Positions 10,291 through 18,801 of a stretch of 64,000 bases of DNA are shown piece after piece; the first letter of the stretch is position 1; the number at the start of each line of letters is the position of its first letter. The notes beneath the pieces were generated by a model. That model was not told the DNA's origin and searched no databases. It worked only from the letters and a program-made list of their open reading frames with translations. Source of the DNA: Novosphingobium profundi (GTDB lineage Bacteria > Pseudomonadota > Alphaproteobacteria > Sphingomonadales > Sphingomonadaceae); NCBI RefSeq assembly GCF_018491765.1, contig NZ_JABWCU010000002.1, forward strand, positions 104,955 to 168,954, read 5' to 3'. Both the position numbers and the translations under genes were made by a program.

Positions 10291-10935
10291 GTGTCGAAAC
10301 TCGCTATCCGGAACGGCTCGGCCCTCTCGCGGCTGATCCTGAAGGGAACCCTTGCCGTTGCCGCTGGCGCGATGGCGACCGCCGGGATGGCGCAGGCGGG
10401 CTTTTCCGACGGCTACAAGTTCCTTGAATCGGTCAAGAAAAAGGAAGGCGAGGAAGTCGAGCAAGCGCTCATGAAGGCGCCGCTCATCGTCAATTCCAAG
10501 GACGTCACCACCGGGGAGACGGCGCTTCACATCGTCGTTGAGCGCCGCGATCTGACCTGGCTTCGTTACCTTGTCGAGCATGGCGCGAAAGTGGACCTCG
10601 CCGATGATCATGGGCGCACGCCCTTGCAGGAAGCGGTCAATCTGGGCTGGCGCGAAGGCGCAGTCTACCTGCTCGAGCGGGGCGCGCGCACAAACGACTC
10701 GAACGACGCTGGCGAAACGCCGCTGATTTCCGCCGTCCATCGCCGCGACACCGAACTCATGAAGGCGCTTCTCCAGGCCGGCGCAGACCCTGACCGGGCC
10801 GACAATTCGGGCCGCAGTGCGCGCGACTACGCCAAGCAGGACGGGCCCACCAGCATGCTCGTGCGCACCATCGACGAGAACAAGCGCGCCGATGCCGGCA
10901 AGAATTCCAAGCCGGTCTACGGTCCGACGTTCTGA
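10291..10935 (+). CDS. Secreted ankyrin-repeat protein
   Basis: The 214-residue product has a signal peptide (LILKGTLAVAAGAMATAG core, cleavage near AQA, residue 35) followed by about three ankyrin repeats: GETALHIVVERRDLTWLRYL, GRTPLQEAVNLGWREGAVYL and GETPLISAVHRRDTELMKAL, plus a partial fourth (NSGRSARDYAK). Ankyrin repeats bind other proteins; a periplasmic partner is inferred but not identified. The GTG at 10291 follows AAGGA at 10278-10282 with an 8-base gap, which rules out the much longer upstream frame. The COQ9 gene begins 11 bases downstream. Confidence 0.85.
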   Translation: MSKLAIRNGSALSRLILKGTLAVAAGAMATAGMAQAGFSDGYKFLESVKKKEGEEVEQALMKAPLIVNSKDVTTGETALHIVVERRDLTWLRYLVEHGAKVDLADDHGRTPLQEAVNLGWREGAVYLLERGARTNDSNDAGETPLISAVHRRDTELMKALLQAGADPDRADNSGRSARDYAKQDGPTSMLVRTIDENKRADAGKNSKPVYGPTF

Positions 10936-10946
10936 GGGAGTGCACG

Positions 10947-11600
10947 ATGGCTGACGTGGAAACTCTCGCGCAACTTCGCTGCGTCCTCGCCCCGGCCGTG
11001 GCCGAGGCGGCCGCCTTCGATGGCTGGAGCGCGCAGGCGGTCGAACAGGCCGCACACCAGAACGGCGTCGACCCCGAGCTCGCCGCCTTCGCCTTCGGCG
11101 GCAAGCAGATGGCGATGATCGAGGCCTGGGTCGATGCGATCGACCTGGCCATGGTCACTACGGTTCCCGCCGAGTCGCTCAAGGGCGTGCCCGTGCGCGA
11201 GCGCATCCGTCGCCTGGTCATGGCGCGCCTCGACGCCGCGGCGGGCAAGGAGGAGGCGCTCCTGCGCGCGCTGACGATCATGGCAATGCCGCAAAACCTA
11301 GCGCGTGCCACGCAACTGGGCTGGCGCAGCGCGGACCGGATGTGGCGGCTCGCGGGCGACACCGCGACCGACTACAACCACTATACCAAGCGCACCACGT
11401 TGGCGGGGATCTATGCCGCGACGCTCCACGTCTTCGCGCGCGAGAAAGACCCCGAGAAGCCGGAAACCCGCCGTTTTCTCGAACGCCGGATCGACGGGAT
11501 CATGCGCTTCGAGAAGGTCAAGGCGCAGTTCACGCGCCGGCCCGAGGAGCGTTTCAGCGTGACCCGGCTGCTGGGGCGGCTGCGCTATCCCGCACGCTGA
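10947..11600 (+). CDS. COQ9-family ubiquinone biosynthesis protein
   Basis: The 217-residue protein belongs to the COQ9 family, a TetR-like fold that binds lipid and presents ubiquinone intermediates to COQ7. Seen in the sequence: the helical N-terminal half, and the conserved C-terminal segment QLGWRSADRMWRLAGDTATD followed by YNHYTKRTTLAGIY, the most typical part of the family. The start ATG follows GAGGGAG (10934-10940). It is probably cotranscribed with the ankyrin gene. Confidence 0.9.
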   Translation: MADVETLAQLRCVLAPAVAEAAAFDGWSAQAVEQAAHQNGVDPELAAFAFGGKQMAMIEAWVDAIDLAMVTTVPAESLKGVPVRERIRRLVMARLDAAAGKEEALLRALTIMAMPQNLARATQLGWRSADRMWRLAGDTATDYNHYTKRTTLAGIYAATLHVFAREKDPEKPETRRFLERRIDGIMRFEKVKAQFTRRPEERFSVTRLLGRLRYPAR

Positions 11601-11607
11601 AGCGTAA

Positions 11608-11636
11608 GCCCGAGGCGCGGCTGCCGTGCCTCGGGC
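11608..11636. terminator. Hairpin downstream of the COQ9 gene
   Basis: GCCCGAGGC at 11608-11616 has a perfect complement at 11628-11636 around an 11-base loop, 7 bases after the stop codon. No T-run follows, so it is a tentative terminator separating the COQ9 and feo transcripts. Confidence 0.4.
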
Positions 11637-11662
11637 CTCGCCCGCGACAAGGTGATACGCGA

Positions 11663-11686
11663 TTGCTTATTGCGAAGCAGTTGCAA
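11663..11686 (+). promoter_or_regulatory. Dyad upstream of feoA, possible iron-responsive operator
   Basis: A TTGC...GCAA dyad at 11663-11686 contains a smaller TGCTT/AAGCA dyad (11665-11679) and ends 29 bases before the feoA ATG. Ferrous-iron uptake operons are commonly Fur- or Irr-controlled, so an operator is plausible. The match to a known box is not demonstrated. Confidence 0.3.
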
Positions 11687-11715
11687 AGGCGCCCCTAATC
11701 TGGCAGCGCAAACCC

Positions 11716-11970
11716 ATGACTCTCGATCAACAACCCATCGACCGCAAGGTCCGCATCGTCTCGGTCGACTGGAGCAGGCTGGTTCCCGAAGAGGCGCGGC
11801 GCCTCCAGGCGCTCGGGGTCGATGCCGGTGCCCAAGTCTCGGTGTCGCAGCGCGGGGTGTTCGGCGGCTGTGATCCGATCGCGATCCGCATCGGGCGCAT
11901 GATTGTCGCGGTCCGCCGCGCGCATGCCCAGGCGATCGAGGTCGCCGACGCGGAGACGCTTTTCGCATGA
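11716..11970 (+). CDS. feoA: Ferrous iron transport protein FeoA
   Basis: FeoA is a small SH3-like cytoplasmic protein that works with FeoB in Fe(II) uptake. The 84-residue product has the FeoA layout: RRLQALGVDAGAQVSVSQRG and, at the C-terminus, GGCDPIAIRIGRMIVAVRRAHA. The stop overlaps the feoB start by 4 bases (ATGA), which supports coupled translation. Confidence 0.9.
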   Translation: MTLDQQPIDRKVRIVSVDWSRLVPEEARRLQALGVDAGAQVSVSQRGVFGGCDPIAIRIGRMIVAVRRAHAQAIEVADAETLFA

Positions 11971-13808
11971 GCCGTCCCCGCAAGATTGCCCTCGTCGGAA
12001 ATCCCAATGCCGGCAAGAGCGCGCTGTTCAACGCGCTGACCGGTGCGCGCCAGAAGATCGCCAATTATCCCGGCGTGACGGTCGAACGCAAATCGGGGCG
12101 GCTGGTCCTGCCCACCGGCGAGCCGGTCGAACTGACCGACCTTCCCGGCGCCTATGGCCTCGATCCGACCAGTCCCGACGAGGAAGTGACCTCCAAGGTC
12201 ATACGTGGTCAGTTTCCGGGCGAGGCCGAGCCCGACGTGCTCGTCATCGTGCTTGACGCCTCCAATCTCGAACAGCATCTCGTTTTCGCACAGGAATTGC
12301 TGGCTCTGGGCAAGCCGAGCGTGATCGCGCTCAACATGGTGGACCTTGCCGAGCGCGACGGGCTGGTGCTCGACCCTGCCGTGCTCGAGGAGGAACTGGG
12401 CGTGCGCGTGGTGTCCACCGTCGCGGTGCGCCGGCGCGGTCTCACCGAACTGGGCGAGGCGGTGGCATCGGCGACGCTGCGTGCGCCGGGACCCAGTCTG
12501 ACCGAAATCGGCGCCGTCGAGCGGCGCGTGGCCGCCCATGCGATGGCGGGTGCGGCGATCCTTTCGGAAACCCGCCAGCGCCGCATGCACGCGCGGCTGG
12601 ACGCCTTGTTGCTCAACCCCTGGCTGGGGCCGCTGGTGCTTTTCGCGCTGCTCTTCGTGATCTTCCAGGCGGTCTTCGCCTGGGCGACGCCGTTCGCCGA
12701 CGCGCTCGAGGCCGGAGTGGGCGCGCTGCACGATGCCGTGCGCCAGACATTGCCCGACAATTTCCTGCGGGACCTGCTGACCGAAGGCATCATTTCGGGC
12801 GTGGGCGCGGTGGTTGTCTTCCTGCCGCAGATCGTCATTCTCTTCGCCTTCATCCTGGCGATGGAAGCCTCGGGCTACATGGCCCGCGCGGCCTTCCTGA
12901 TGGACCGGATGATGGCGAGCGTGGGCCTGTCGGGACGCAGTTTCATTCCGCTCCTGTCGAGTTTCGCCTGCGCGATTCCGGGCATCATGGCGACACGCTC
13001 GATCACTGACCCCAAGGACCGCCTGACAACCATTCTGATCGCGCCGATGATGACCTGCTCGGCGCGCCTGCCGGTCTACGCGGTGATCATCGCGGCCTTC
13101 ATCCCGAACGAAACCGTGGGCTGGGGCATCGGCCTCCAGGGTCTGGTCCTCTTCGCGCTCTACGTCGCGGGCGTGTTGGGGGCGATGCTGGTCGCGCTGA
13201 TCCTGCGTCGCTCGATCACCAAGGGGGCGGCTTCGGGCTTCATCATGGAACTGCCCAAGTACCAGTTGCCACGCCTGGGCGATCTGGCGCTGGGCCTGTG
13301 GCAGCGCGCCTGGATCTTCCTGCGCCGCGCGGGCACGATCATCTTTACCGTCACCATCGTCTTGTGGATCATGCTCAGCTTCCCGCGTGCCGTGCCGGGC
13401 CAGAGCCAGGTCGACGCCTCGTTCGCGGGCAAGATCGCCAATGGCCTTGCGGTCGTCGTCGAGCCGATCGGCTTCAACCGCGACATGGCGCTGGCGCTCA
13501 TCCCCGCCATGGCCGCGCGCGAAGTGGCGGTCTCCTCGCTCGCGACGACTTATGCCGTGGATGCCACCGACGAGGACAGGGAAGCGGCCGAGCTGGGCGA
13601 CCAGCTCAAGGGGCACTGGACGCTACCGATGGCGCTCGCCTTCCTCGCCTGGTTCGTCTTCGCGCCGCAGTGCATGTCGACGATCGCGGTGACGCGGCGC
13701 GAGACCAATGGCTGGAAGTGGCCGGCGTTCATGCTCGCCTACCTCTTCGGCCTGGCTTACGTGGCGGCGGGCGCGACCTACTGGCTGGCGGTCTGGGCAG
13801 GATTGTAG
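11967..13808 (+). CDS. feoB: Ferrous iron transport protein FeoB
   Basis: FeoB is the inner-membrane Fe(II) transporter with an N-terminal G-protein domain. The 613-residue product shows G1 GNPNAGKS (11-18), G2/G3 ([17 protein letters not shown]) and G4 NMVD near 117, followed by a helical spacer and a polytopic region from about residue 210 with Gate-type segments ([13 protein letters not shown] and [13 protein letters not shown], which includes the conserved cysteine). It lacks the extra C-terminal region of the 773-residue E. coli protein, as is common in alphaproteobacteria. FeoC is absent. Translation is coupled to feoA. Confidence 0.95.
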   Translation: MSRPRKIALVGNPNAGKSALFNALTGARQKIANYPGVTVERKSGRLVLPTGEPVELTDLPGAYGLDPTSPDEEVTSKVIRGQFPGEAEPDVLVIVLDASNLEQHLVFAQELLALGKPSVIALNMVDLAERDGLVLDPAVLEEELGVRVVSTVAVRRRGLTELGEAVASATLRAPGPSLTEIGAVERRVAAHAMAGAAILSETRQRRMHARLDALLLNPWLGPLVLFALLFVIFQAVFAWATPFADALEAGVGALHDAVRQTLPDNFLRDLLTEGIISGVGAVVVFLPQIVILFAFILAMEASGYMARAAFLMDRMMASVGLSGRSFIPLLSSFACAIPGIMATRSITDPKDRLTTILIAPMMTCSARLPVYAVIIAAFIPNETVGWGIGLQGLVLFALYVAGVLGAMLVALILRRSITKGAASGFIMELPKYQLPRLGDLALGLWQRAWIFLRRAGTIIFTVTIVLWIMLSFPRAVPGQSQVDASFAGKIANGLAVVVEPIGFNRDMALALIPAMAAREVAVSSLATTYAVDATDEDREAAELGDQLKGHWTLPMALAFLAWFVFAPQCMSTIAVTRRETNGWKWPAFMLAYLFGLAYVAAGATYWLAVWAGL

Positions 13809-13890
13809 AAAACCCTTAGCTACGACTCGCGCGTCGAGGGGCTATTCGCTAGGTCCTCGGTTCGAAAGTGCAGAGGAAAGCGATTCAACC

Positions 13891-14499
13891 ATGGCAGGCA
13901 GCGTCAACAAGGTCATTCTCGTCGGCAACCTCGGGGCCGATCCCGAAGTCAAGTCGTTCCAGAACGGCGGGCGCGTTGCCAACTTGCGCATCGCCACGTC
14001 GGAAAGCTGGAAGGACCGCGCGACCGGCGAGCGCAAGGAGCGCACCGAGTGGCACTCGGTCGTGATCCAGAGCGACGGTCTCGTCGGCGTCGTCGAGCGC
14101 TTCCTGCGCAAGGGCTCCAAGGTCTACATCGAAGGCCAGCTGCGCACCCGCAAGTGGCAGGACCGCGACGGCAACGATCGCTACACCACCGAGATCTCGG
14201 TCGGCGGCATGGGCGGCGTGCTGACCATGCTCGACGGTGCGAGTGGCGGTGGCGGTGGCGGTGGCCAGCGCGGCGGCGGTTCGGGCGGGAGCTCGGGCGG
14301 TGACTGGGGCCGCGGCGGTGGCTCGTCGGGCGGTGGCGACGATTGGGGCCGTTCGGGCGGCTCCTCCTCCTCGGGTGGCGACAGCTGGGGCAGCAGCGGT
14401 GGTTCGTCTTCGGGCGGCAGCGACTGGGGCCGCAGCGGCGGCAGCTCGTCGAGCGGCGGCGGCTTCGGTGACGATCTCGACGACGACATCCCGTTCTGA
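13891..14499 (+). CDS. ssb: Single-stranded DNA-binding protein
   Basis: SSB coats single-stranded DNA in replication, repair and recombination. The OB fold spans residues 1-110 ([20 protein letters not shown] at the start; [29 protein letters not shown]). A long linker of glycine, serine and tryptophan repeats (units like [11 protein letters not shown]) leads to the acidic tip DDDIPF, which recruits partner proteins. The linker is unusually regular and G/S-rich. The 202 residues are longer than the 177-178 of E. coli SSB because of it. The start follows GAGGAAAG (13873-13880). A strong terminator follows. Confidence 0.96.
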   Translation: MAGSVNKVILVGNLGADPEVKSFQNGGRVANLRIATSESWKDRATGERKERTEWHSVVIQSDGLVGVVERFLRKGSKVYIEGQLRTRKWQDRDGNDRYTTEISVGGMGGVLTMLDGASGGGGGGGQRGGGSGGSSGGDWGRGGGSSGGGDDWGRSGGSSSSGGDSWGSSGGSSSGGSDWGRSGGSSSSGGGFGDDLDDDIPF

Positions 14500-14529
14500 G
14501 ATGCACCTTGCAGAGTTTTTGTAGTTCGA

Positions 14530-14561
14530 AGGCTCGTCTCCGGCAGGAGGCGGGCCTTTTT
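14530..14561 (+). terminator. Rho-independent terminator after ssb
   Basis: AGGCTCGTCTCC at 14530-14541 pairs with 14546-14557 over 12 positions (two wobbles) with a GGCA tetraloop, then runs into TTTTT. It marks the boundary between the housekeeping block and the glycan locus. Confidence 0.85.
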
Positions 14562-14789
14562 CGCAACGGCTTCAGGCGCGCGCACCCGGTGCAGGAGCGG
14601 GGTGCGCGCAATGTGTACCGGGGCCGTGGCTGGCTGCTCCTCCGGAAGGTGGGCAAACTCCTGGCATCTGACTATTGTGGGCTGGACGCTGAAATAGTCG
14701 GCCCATTTCCGCCAGGTCTGGAGTATTGCGTTCGCGGCGCCCGGCTGGGACGATAGGCCTGGCGATTTGGATTGTATGGGTGTTCCAAG

Positions 14790-15803
14790 ATGACGACTGG
14801 TAGATGTGTTCTCGTCACAGGGGTGGCTGGCTTCATCGGTTCGGCTGTCGCCGAGGCCTTGATGGCGCGCGGACAGGCGGTTGTCGGCATTGACAACCTC
14901 AATGACTATTACCCCGTTTCGCTCAAGCGCGATCGGCTTGATCGCCTGAGCCGGCAGTACGGCGCGGCCTTTCGATTTCTCGAGTTGGATTTCGCCCACG
15001 AGGAGCCCCTGGAACGCTCGCTTGCGGAGTTCGACTTCGAGGAAATCGTGCACCTCGGAGCTCAGGCGGGGGTGCGCTATTCACTGGAAAATCCCCGCGC
15101 TTACGTCGCCTCGAATCTGGCGGGCCACGTCAATCTGCTTGAGATCGCGCGCGCGCGCGGCGTGCGCCACATGGTCTACGCCAGTTCAAGCTCGGTCTAC
15201 GGGGGCAATACCAAGCTGCCCTTCGCGGTCGAGGACAGGGCCGACCATCCGGTCTCGCTCTATGCGGCGACCAAGCGCGCCGACGAACTGATGAGCGAGA
15301 CTTACGCGCACCTCTTCCGCATTCCGCTGACCGGCCTGCGCTTTTTCACCGTCTATGGGCCCTGGGGACGGCCGGACATGGCGCTGTGGAAGTTCGTCGA
15401 GCGCATGTTCGCGGGACGCGCGATCGATGTCTACAACCATGGCCAGATGCAGCGCGACTTCACCTACATCGACGACATCGTCGGCGGGGTGCTGGCGTGC
15501 CTCGATCGTCCTCCCGCCGACGATGGGGCGTTCAAGGCCGGCGGAAGCGTCAAGCCCCACGCGCTCTACAACATCGGCAACAATCGCTCCGAAGAGCTCA
15601 TGCGTCTGATCGCGGTGCTGGAAGAGGCCTGCGGGATCAAGGCCAAGCTCAACATGCTGCCGATGCAGCCGGGCGACGTACCGGCTACCTATGCCGATAT
15701 TTCCGCACTTACCCGTGACACCGGCTATGCGCCATCGACCCCGATCGAGATCGGCGTGCCGCGCTTCGTCGACTGGTTCCGGGCCTATCACGCGATCGGG
15801 TGA
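14790..15803 (+). CDS. NAD-dependent epimerase, UDP-glucuronate 4-epimerase type
   Basis: The 337-residue short-chain dehydrogenase/reductase most resembles UDP-glucuronate 4-epimerases, which make UDP-galacturonate for surface glycans. It has the NAD loop GVAGFIGSAV near residue 12-21, GIDNLNDYYPVSLKRDRL (typical of this subfamily), the SSSSVYGG catalytic serine region, YAATK with the catalytic Tyr and Lys, and FFTVYGPWGRPDMA. The ATG at 14790 is chosen; the TTG at 14772 is possible. There is no strong ribosome site for either. The gene opens the glycan locus, on its own, convergent with the acyltransferase gene. Confidence 0.88.
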   Translation: MTTGRCVLVTGVAGFIGSAVAEALMARGQAVVGIDNLNDYYPVSLKRDRLDRLSRQYGAAFRFLELDFAHEEPLERSLAEFDFEEIVHLGAQAGVRYSLENPRAYVASNLAGHVNLLEIARARGVRHMVYASSSSVYGGNTKLPFAVEDRADHPVSLYAATKRADELMSETYAHLFRIPLTGLRFFTVYGPWGRPDMALWKFVERMFAGRAIDVYNHGQMQRDFTYIDDIVGGVLACLDRPPADDGAFKAGGSVKPHALYNIGNNRSEELMRLIAVLEEACGIKAKLNMLPMQPGDVPATYADISALTRDTGYAPSTPIEIGVPRFVDWFRAYHAIG

Positions 15804-15846
15804 CGGGCCCGGCTCGCAATAGAGCCCGGCCGCTGCGGGCTTTCGA

Positions 15847-17040
15847 TCACTTGTGGAAGATCCGCTCGTGGAAGAAGCGGCGATAGGGGTAGCGTTCGAG
15901 CGAACGGTACACGCCTTGGGTGAACAGCAAGGTCAGCGGGATCGTGCAGCCGAGGAAGAGCGCCATCGAGCCGACCCAGTTCGCGGTGAAAAGCCCGGCT
16001 TGCACGAACAGCGCGCGCAAGGCGAAGTAGGTGTAGGGGTGGCACATGTAGAGGCTGTAGCTGACCGTCCCGAGATAGGCTGTCGCGCGGTTGGCGAGAA
16101 TGCGCGAGCTCAGGCTGGCGGGGCCGATTGCCATGTAGAAATAGGCGATCGTGCTCAGGAACAGGCCATAGGTGCGCACGTCCCGCAGGTCCTCGTGCCC
16201 GAAGGTGTAGTGCCGCACGGACGCCAGGACGAGGCAGCATCCGAATGTCCCGATTTCAAGCCAGGGGCGCAGGCGCTCGGGCGGCCAGGCCCGGCGTTCG
16301 TGGAGCAGGCGCACCGCGATGCCGCCCAGGAAGAAGGCCATCGCCGGGTAGCGCCACACGAAGGCCAGCGAGATGACGCACAAAAGCAGCGTTATCGTCC
16401 GGTTGCCCGTACGCAGGCCCGCGTGGACGATGAGGCAACACAGCGTGTAGAACACGACCTCGTAGCTCAGGCTCCAGGCGTTGGGCGTGAGCTGTTCGGT
16501 CTGGGTGACCAGGTTTATCATCAGCAGCGCGGGAATGATCGTGCGCCAGTCGTTGAGGGCCGGATAGGCGTTGGTCAGCGCGTTGGTGAGGATGAACACG
16601 AGCGAGAAGGCGAGAAACAGCGGGTAGAGGCGCAGCAGCCGGCGCAGCGCGAATTCGGATGGCGAATAGCGCAGCACGCTGGGCAGGATCACGAAGCCGC
16701 TGATCACGAAGAACAGCCACACGCCCCACCGACCGAAGTTCCAGGGCGCCAGCGTCAGCCTCAGGTAACCGGGAACCTCTGCGTAAATATGCTCACCCAC
16801 GCCGCCAAGCATATGTGCGAGGAAGACCAGCATCGCGGCAATACCGCGCAAGCCGTGGACGGTGGCATTGAAGGTGCGCTCGTTCGAGGCCGGGCGTTCC
16901 CGGGGGCACGTCGCCTTTTTGCGCGCCAAGCGTTCGGTCGCAGCATCCGTGGCGCTGGCGTAGAGCCGCGCGTCGTCATACGGCGCAGTGCCGCTGGTCC
17001 CATCCTGGATGCCGGGGTCGAAGGGAGGAGGCTTGGCCAT
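15847..17040 (-). CDS. Acyltransferase 3 family (OafA/YrhL-like) membrane protein
   Basis: The 397-residue protein is a polytopic acyltransferase of the OafA type, which O-acetylates or otherwise acylates surface polysaccharides from a membrane site. After a hydrophilic N-terminus of about 60 residues comes the family signature HGLRGIAAMLVFLAHML, with the catalytic-type histidine, then about ten membrane segments including GVWLFFVISGFVILPSVLRY and AWSLSYEVVFYTLC. It is transcribed alone, away from gtrA. The acyl group and target cannot be told. Confidence 0.87.
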   Translation of the reverse strand: MAKPPPFDPGIQDGTSGTAPYDDARLYASATDAATERLARKKATCPRERPASNERTFNATVHGLRGIAAMLVFLAHMLGGVGEHIYAEVPGYLRLTLAPWNFGRWGVWLFFVISGFVILPSVLRYSPSEFALRRLLRLYPLFLAFSLVFILTNALTNAYPALNDWRTIIPALLMINLVTQTEQLTPNAWSLSYEVVFYTLCCLIVHAGLRTGNRTITLLLCVISLAFVWRYPAMAFFLGGIAVRLLHERRAWPPERLRPWLEIGTFGCCLVLASVRHYTFGHEDLRDVRTYGLFLSTIAYFYMAIGPASLSSRILANRATAYLGTVSYSLYMCHPYTYFALRALFVQAGLFTANWVGSMALFLGCTIPLTLLFTQGVYRSLERYPYRRFFHERIFHK

Positions 17041-17435
17041 GGGCGGATCGGTTTACGTTCATCTCTCAGGTGTGGGCACGAAGGGGATGCTGCCGCTTAG
17101 GTGGCCCCGGTGCAGGGGCGCGCGGTCGCGCCAAGCTCGGCCCGATCCGGTACCGGGTCAATTGTCCTGAATTGCCGGACGGCATATCGAAAGACGAAGG
17201 CTTCAAAGTGGCGTCGCGACTCTTTGGGCGGCTACCGAAAGGAACGCATAACCATCCCTTTGCGCGCTTGTATCACCACCCGTCAGGGCGCAACCTGTCA
17301 CCTCGAAGTGGTCCGCTCCAGCCTGGTGGACACCCCCATTCTCGGGAGATTCGCGTTGTCTGCGAGGTCTTCGGCCGGGCGTGCCGCCACGCCGTACTGG
17401 CCGGTTCAGGGTTGGCCCCCGTTTCCGGCGGGCGC
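17041..17435. other. Gene-free divergent spacer
   Basis: This 395-base spacer between the minus-strand acyltransferase and the plus-strand GtrA gene must hold the promoters of both. I see no convincing open frame: frames crossing it have unnatural composition. The only clear element is a perfect palindrome CCGGTACCGG at 17147-17156. No clear sigma-70 promoter can be assigned. Confidence 0.5.
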
Positions 17436-17867
17436 ATGAGCCGGCGGCGCAATACCGACATTCGGGAGGAGGCGTGGCTGGCGCTGCGCTTCGGCCTGGT
17501 CGGCCTTGCCAATACGGCGATCGGCTATGGTCTCATCGTGGCCTGCCTGTTCGCGGGGCTCGGGGACTACGGCGCCAACCTCCTGGGTTTCGCGATGGGC
17601 TTTCCGATATCCTATGCCTTGCACCGTCGGCTGACCTATCGGCGCCAGGATGCGATGAACTTGCGCGACATGCACGGTTATGCGGCCGCTTTCGCGGCAG
17701 CCTACGGGCTCAACCTGGGGGTTGTCGCGCTTGGCCGGGCCATGGGCCATGCCGGCAGCCCCCTCGTACAGGCCCTGGCGGTCATCGCTTATGCGCTCTG
17801 CCTGTTCGGGCTTACTCGTTGCTTTGTTTTCCGTTCGGGACGAGCGAGACGACCGGAGGGAAATTGA
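17436..17867 (+). CDS. GtrA-family membrane protein
   Basis: The 143-residue protein has four predicted membrane segments and the GtrA layout (RFGLVGLANTAIGYGLIV at the N-terminus, GFPISYALHRRLTYR in the middle, LFGLTRCFVFR at the end). GtrA proteins are thought to flip or position polyprenyl-linked sugars for glycan decoration and usually pair with a GtrB-type GT2 enzyme. Such a GT2 gene lies directly downstream but on the opposite strand, and the two overlap tail to tail by 56 bases. The ATG at 17436 is chosen because the frame upstream of it is not protein-like. Confidence 0.85.
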   Translation: MSRRRNTDIREEAWLALRFGLVGLANTAIGYGLIVACLFAGLGDYGANLLGFAMGFPISYALHRRLTYRRQDAMNLRDMHGYAAAFAAAYGLNLGVVALGRAMGHAGSPLVQALAVIAYALCLFGLTRCFVFRSGRARRPEGN

Positions 17868-18801
17868 GCTGGCTTTCCACGATGGGCTTGATCTCGGCCT
17901 TGGCCTGCAGGAACAGTCGTCCCACGTACTCGCCTAGGATTCCCATGAAGATGGCGTTGATCGCGATCGACATGAGCAGCAGGATCGTGGTCGTGGCGAA
18001 GCCATCGGGCCAGGCCTGCCCGAAGACGAGGCGGCCCACCAGGTAGACGAAGGTCAGTACGAGACTAAGCAGCCCGGTCAGCATGCCCGCGATCGAGGCG
18101 AGGCGCAGCGGCACCAGAGAGTGGTTGAGAACCCCGTCCACGGCCAGCGAGATCATGGATTTCAGCGGGAACTTGCTCTCCCCTTCGGTGCGCCCCATCC
18201 GGTCGTACTCGAGCCCGACCTGCGAGAAGCCCATCGTGCTGATGAGCCCGCGCAAGTAGGGCGAGGCATCGTGGACTTTCTGCAATTCGACCAGGATGCA
18301 CCGGTCGACGAGACGAAATTCGCCCACGTTCACCGGCAACTCGTCTTCGCTGATCACCGCGATCAACCGGTAGTAGAGACGCCTGAGACTGGCGACGAGG
18401 AAGCCGTCCTGGAGGCTGCGGCGGATGCCGTAGACGACCTGATGGCCGATGCGCCAGAGTTGCAGCATCTTGGGGATCAGTTCGGGCGGGTCCTGGAGAT
18501 CGCAGTCGAGCTGGATCGCACAGGCGCCCGATGCCGCCTGATAGGCGGTCAGGAGCGAACGCTGATAGCCGTAGTTGCGTGAAAAGCGGATCACCTTGAG
18601 AGCGGGATCTTTCGACGCCAGATCCTCGAGCAGGCTGAAGGTCCGGTCGGTCGAGTGATTGTCGGTGACGATGATCTCGTAATCATAGTCGGGCAACTGG
18701 CGGAACACCGTGACGATGGTCTCGTAGCAGCGCACGACGTTGCCTTCCTCGTTGTAGGCGGGAACGAGAATGGAAACGAGTGTCTTGATCGACATGCTCA
18801 T
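17812..18801 (-). CDS. GtrB/DPM1-like polyprenyl-phosphate glycosyltransferase (GT2)
   Basis: The 329-residue protein joins a GT2 catalytic domain (VSILVPAYNEEGNVVRCYET; LDCDLQDPPELIPKML with the DxD-type motif) to two C-terminal membrane helices (about 235-260 and 270-295), the architecture of GtrB and ArnC enzymes that load a sugar onto undecaprenyl phosphate. It is the last gene of the CDP-sugar operon and overlaps the upstream stop by 4 bases. Its partner is probably the convergent GtrA. The sugar donor may be the CDP- or nucleotide-sugar made by the upstream genes; that is inference. Confidence 0.88.
   Translation of the reverse strand: MSMSIKTLVSILVPAYNEEGNVVRCYETIVTVFRQLPDYDYEIIVTDNHSTDRTFSLLEDLASKDPALKVIRFSRNYGYQRSLLTAYQAASGACAIQLDCDLQDPPELIPKMLQLWRIGHQVVYGIRRSLQDGFLVASLRRLYYRLIAVISEDELPVNVGEFRLVDRCILVELQKVHDASPYLRGLISTMGFSQVGLEYDRMGRTEGESKFPLKSMISLAVDGVLNHSLVPLRLASIAGMLTGLLSLVLTFVYLVGRLVFGQAWPDGFATTTILLLMSIAINAIFMGILGEYVGRLFLQAKAEIKPIVESQLNFPPVVSLVPNGKQSNE

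Noticed and set aside
9343..10935. A 530-codon ankyrin protein from 9343
   Set aside because: The first 316 codons are antisense to the SCO1 and cysteine-cluster genes. GTG 10291 with AAGGA upstream begins a normal signal peptide.
11727..13616. A 629-codon minus-strand frame opposite feoAB
   Set aside because: It is antisense to feoA and feoB, both with intact motifs, and its translation has no natural domain.
14250..14480. Repetitive DNA within ssb that might be a CRISPR or mobile repeat
   Set aside because: The repeats are in-frame Gly/Ser/Trp codons of the SSB linker, without spacers or CRISPR-type direct repeats.
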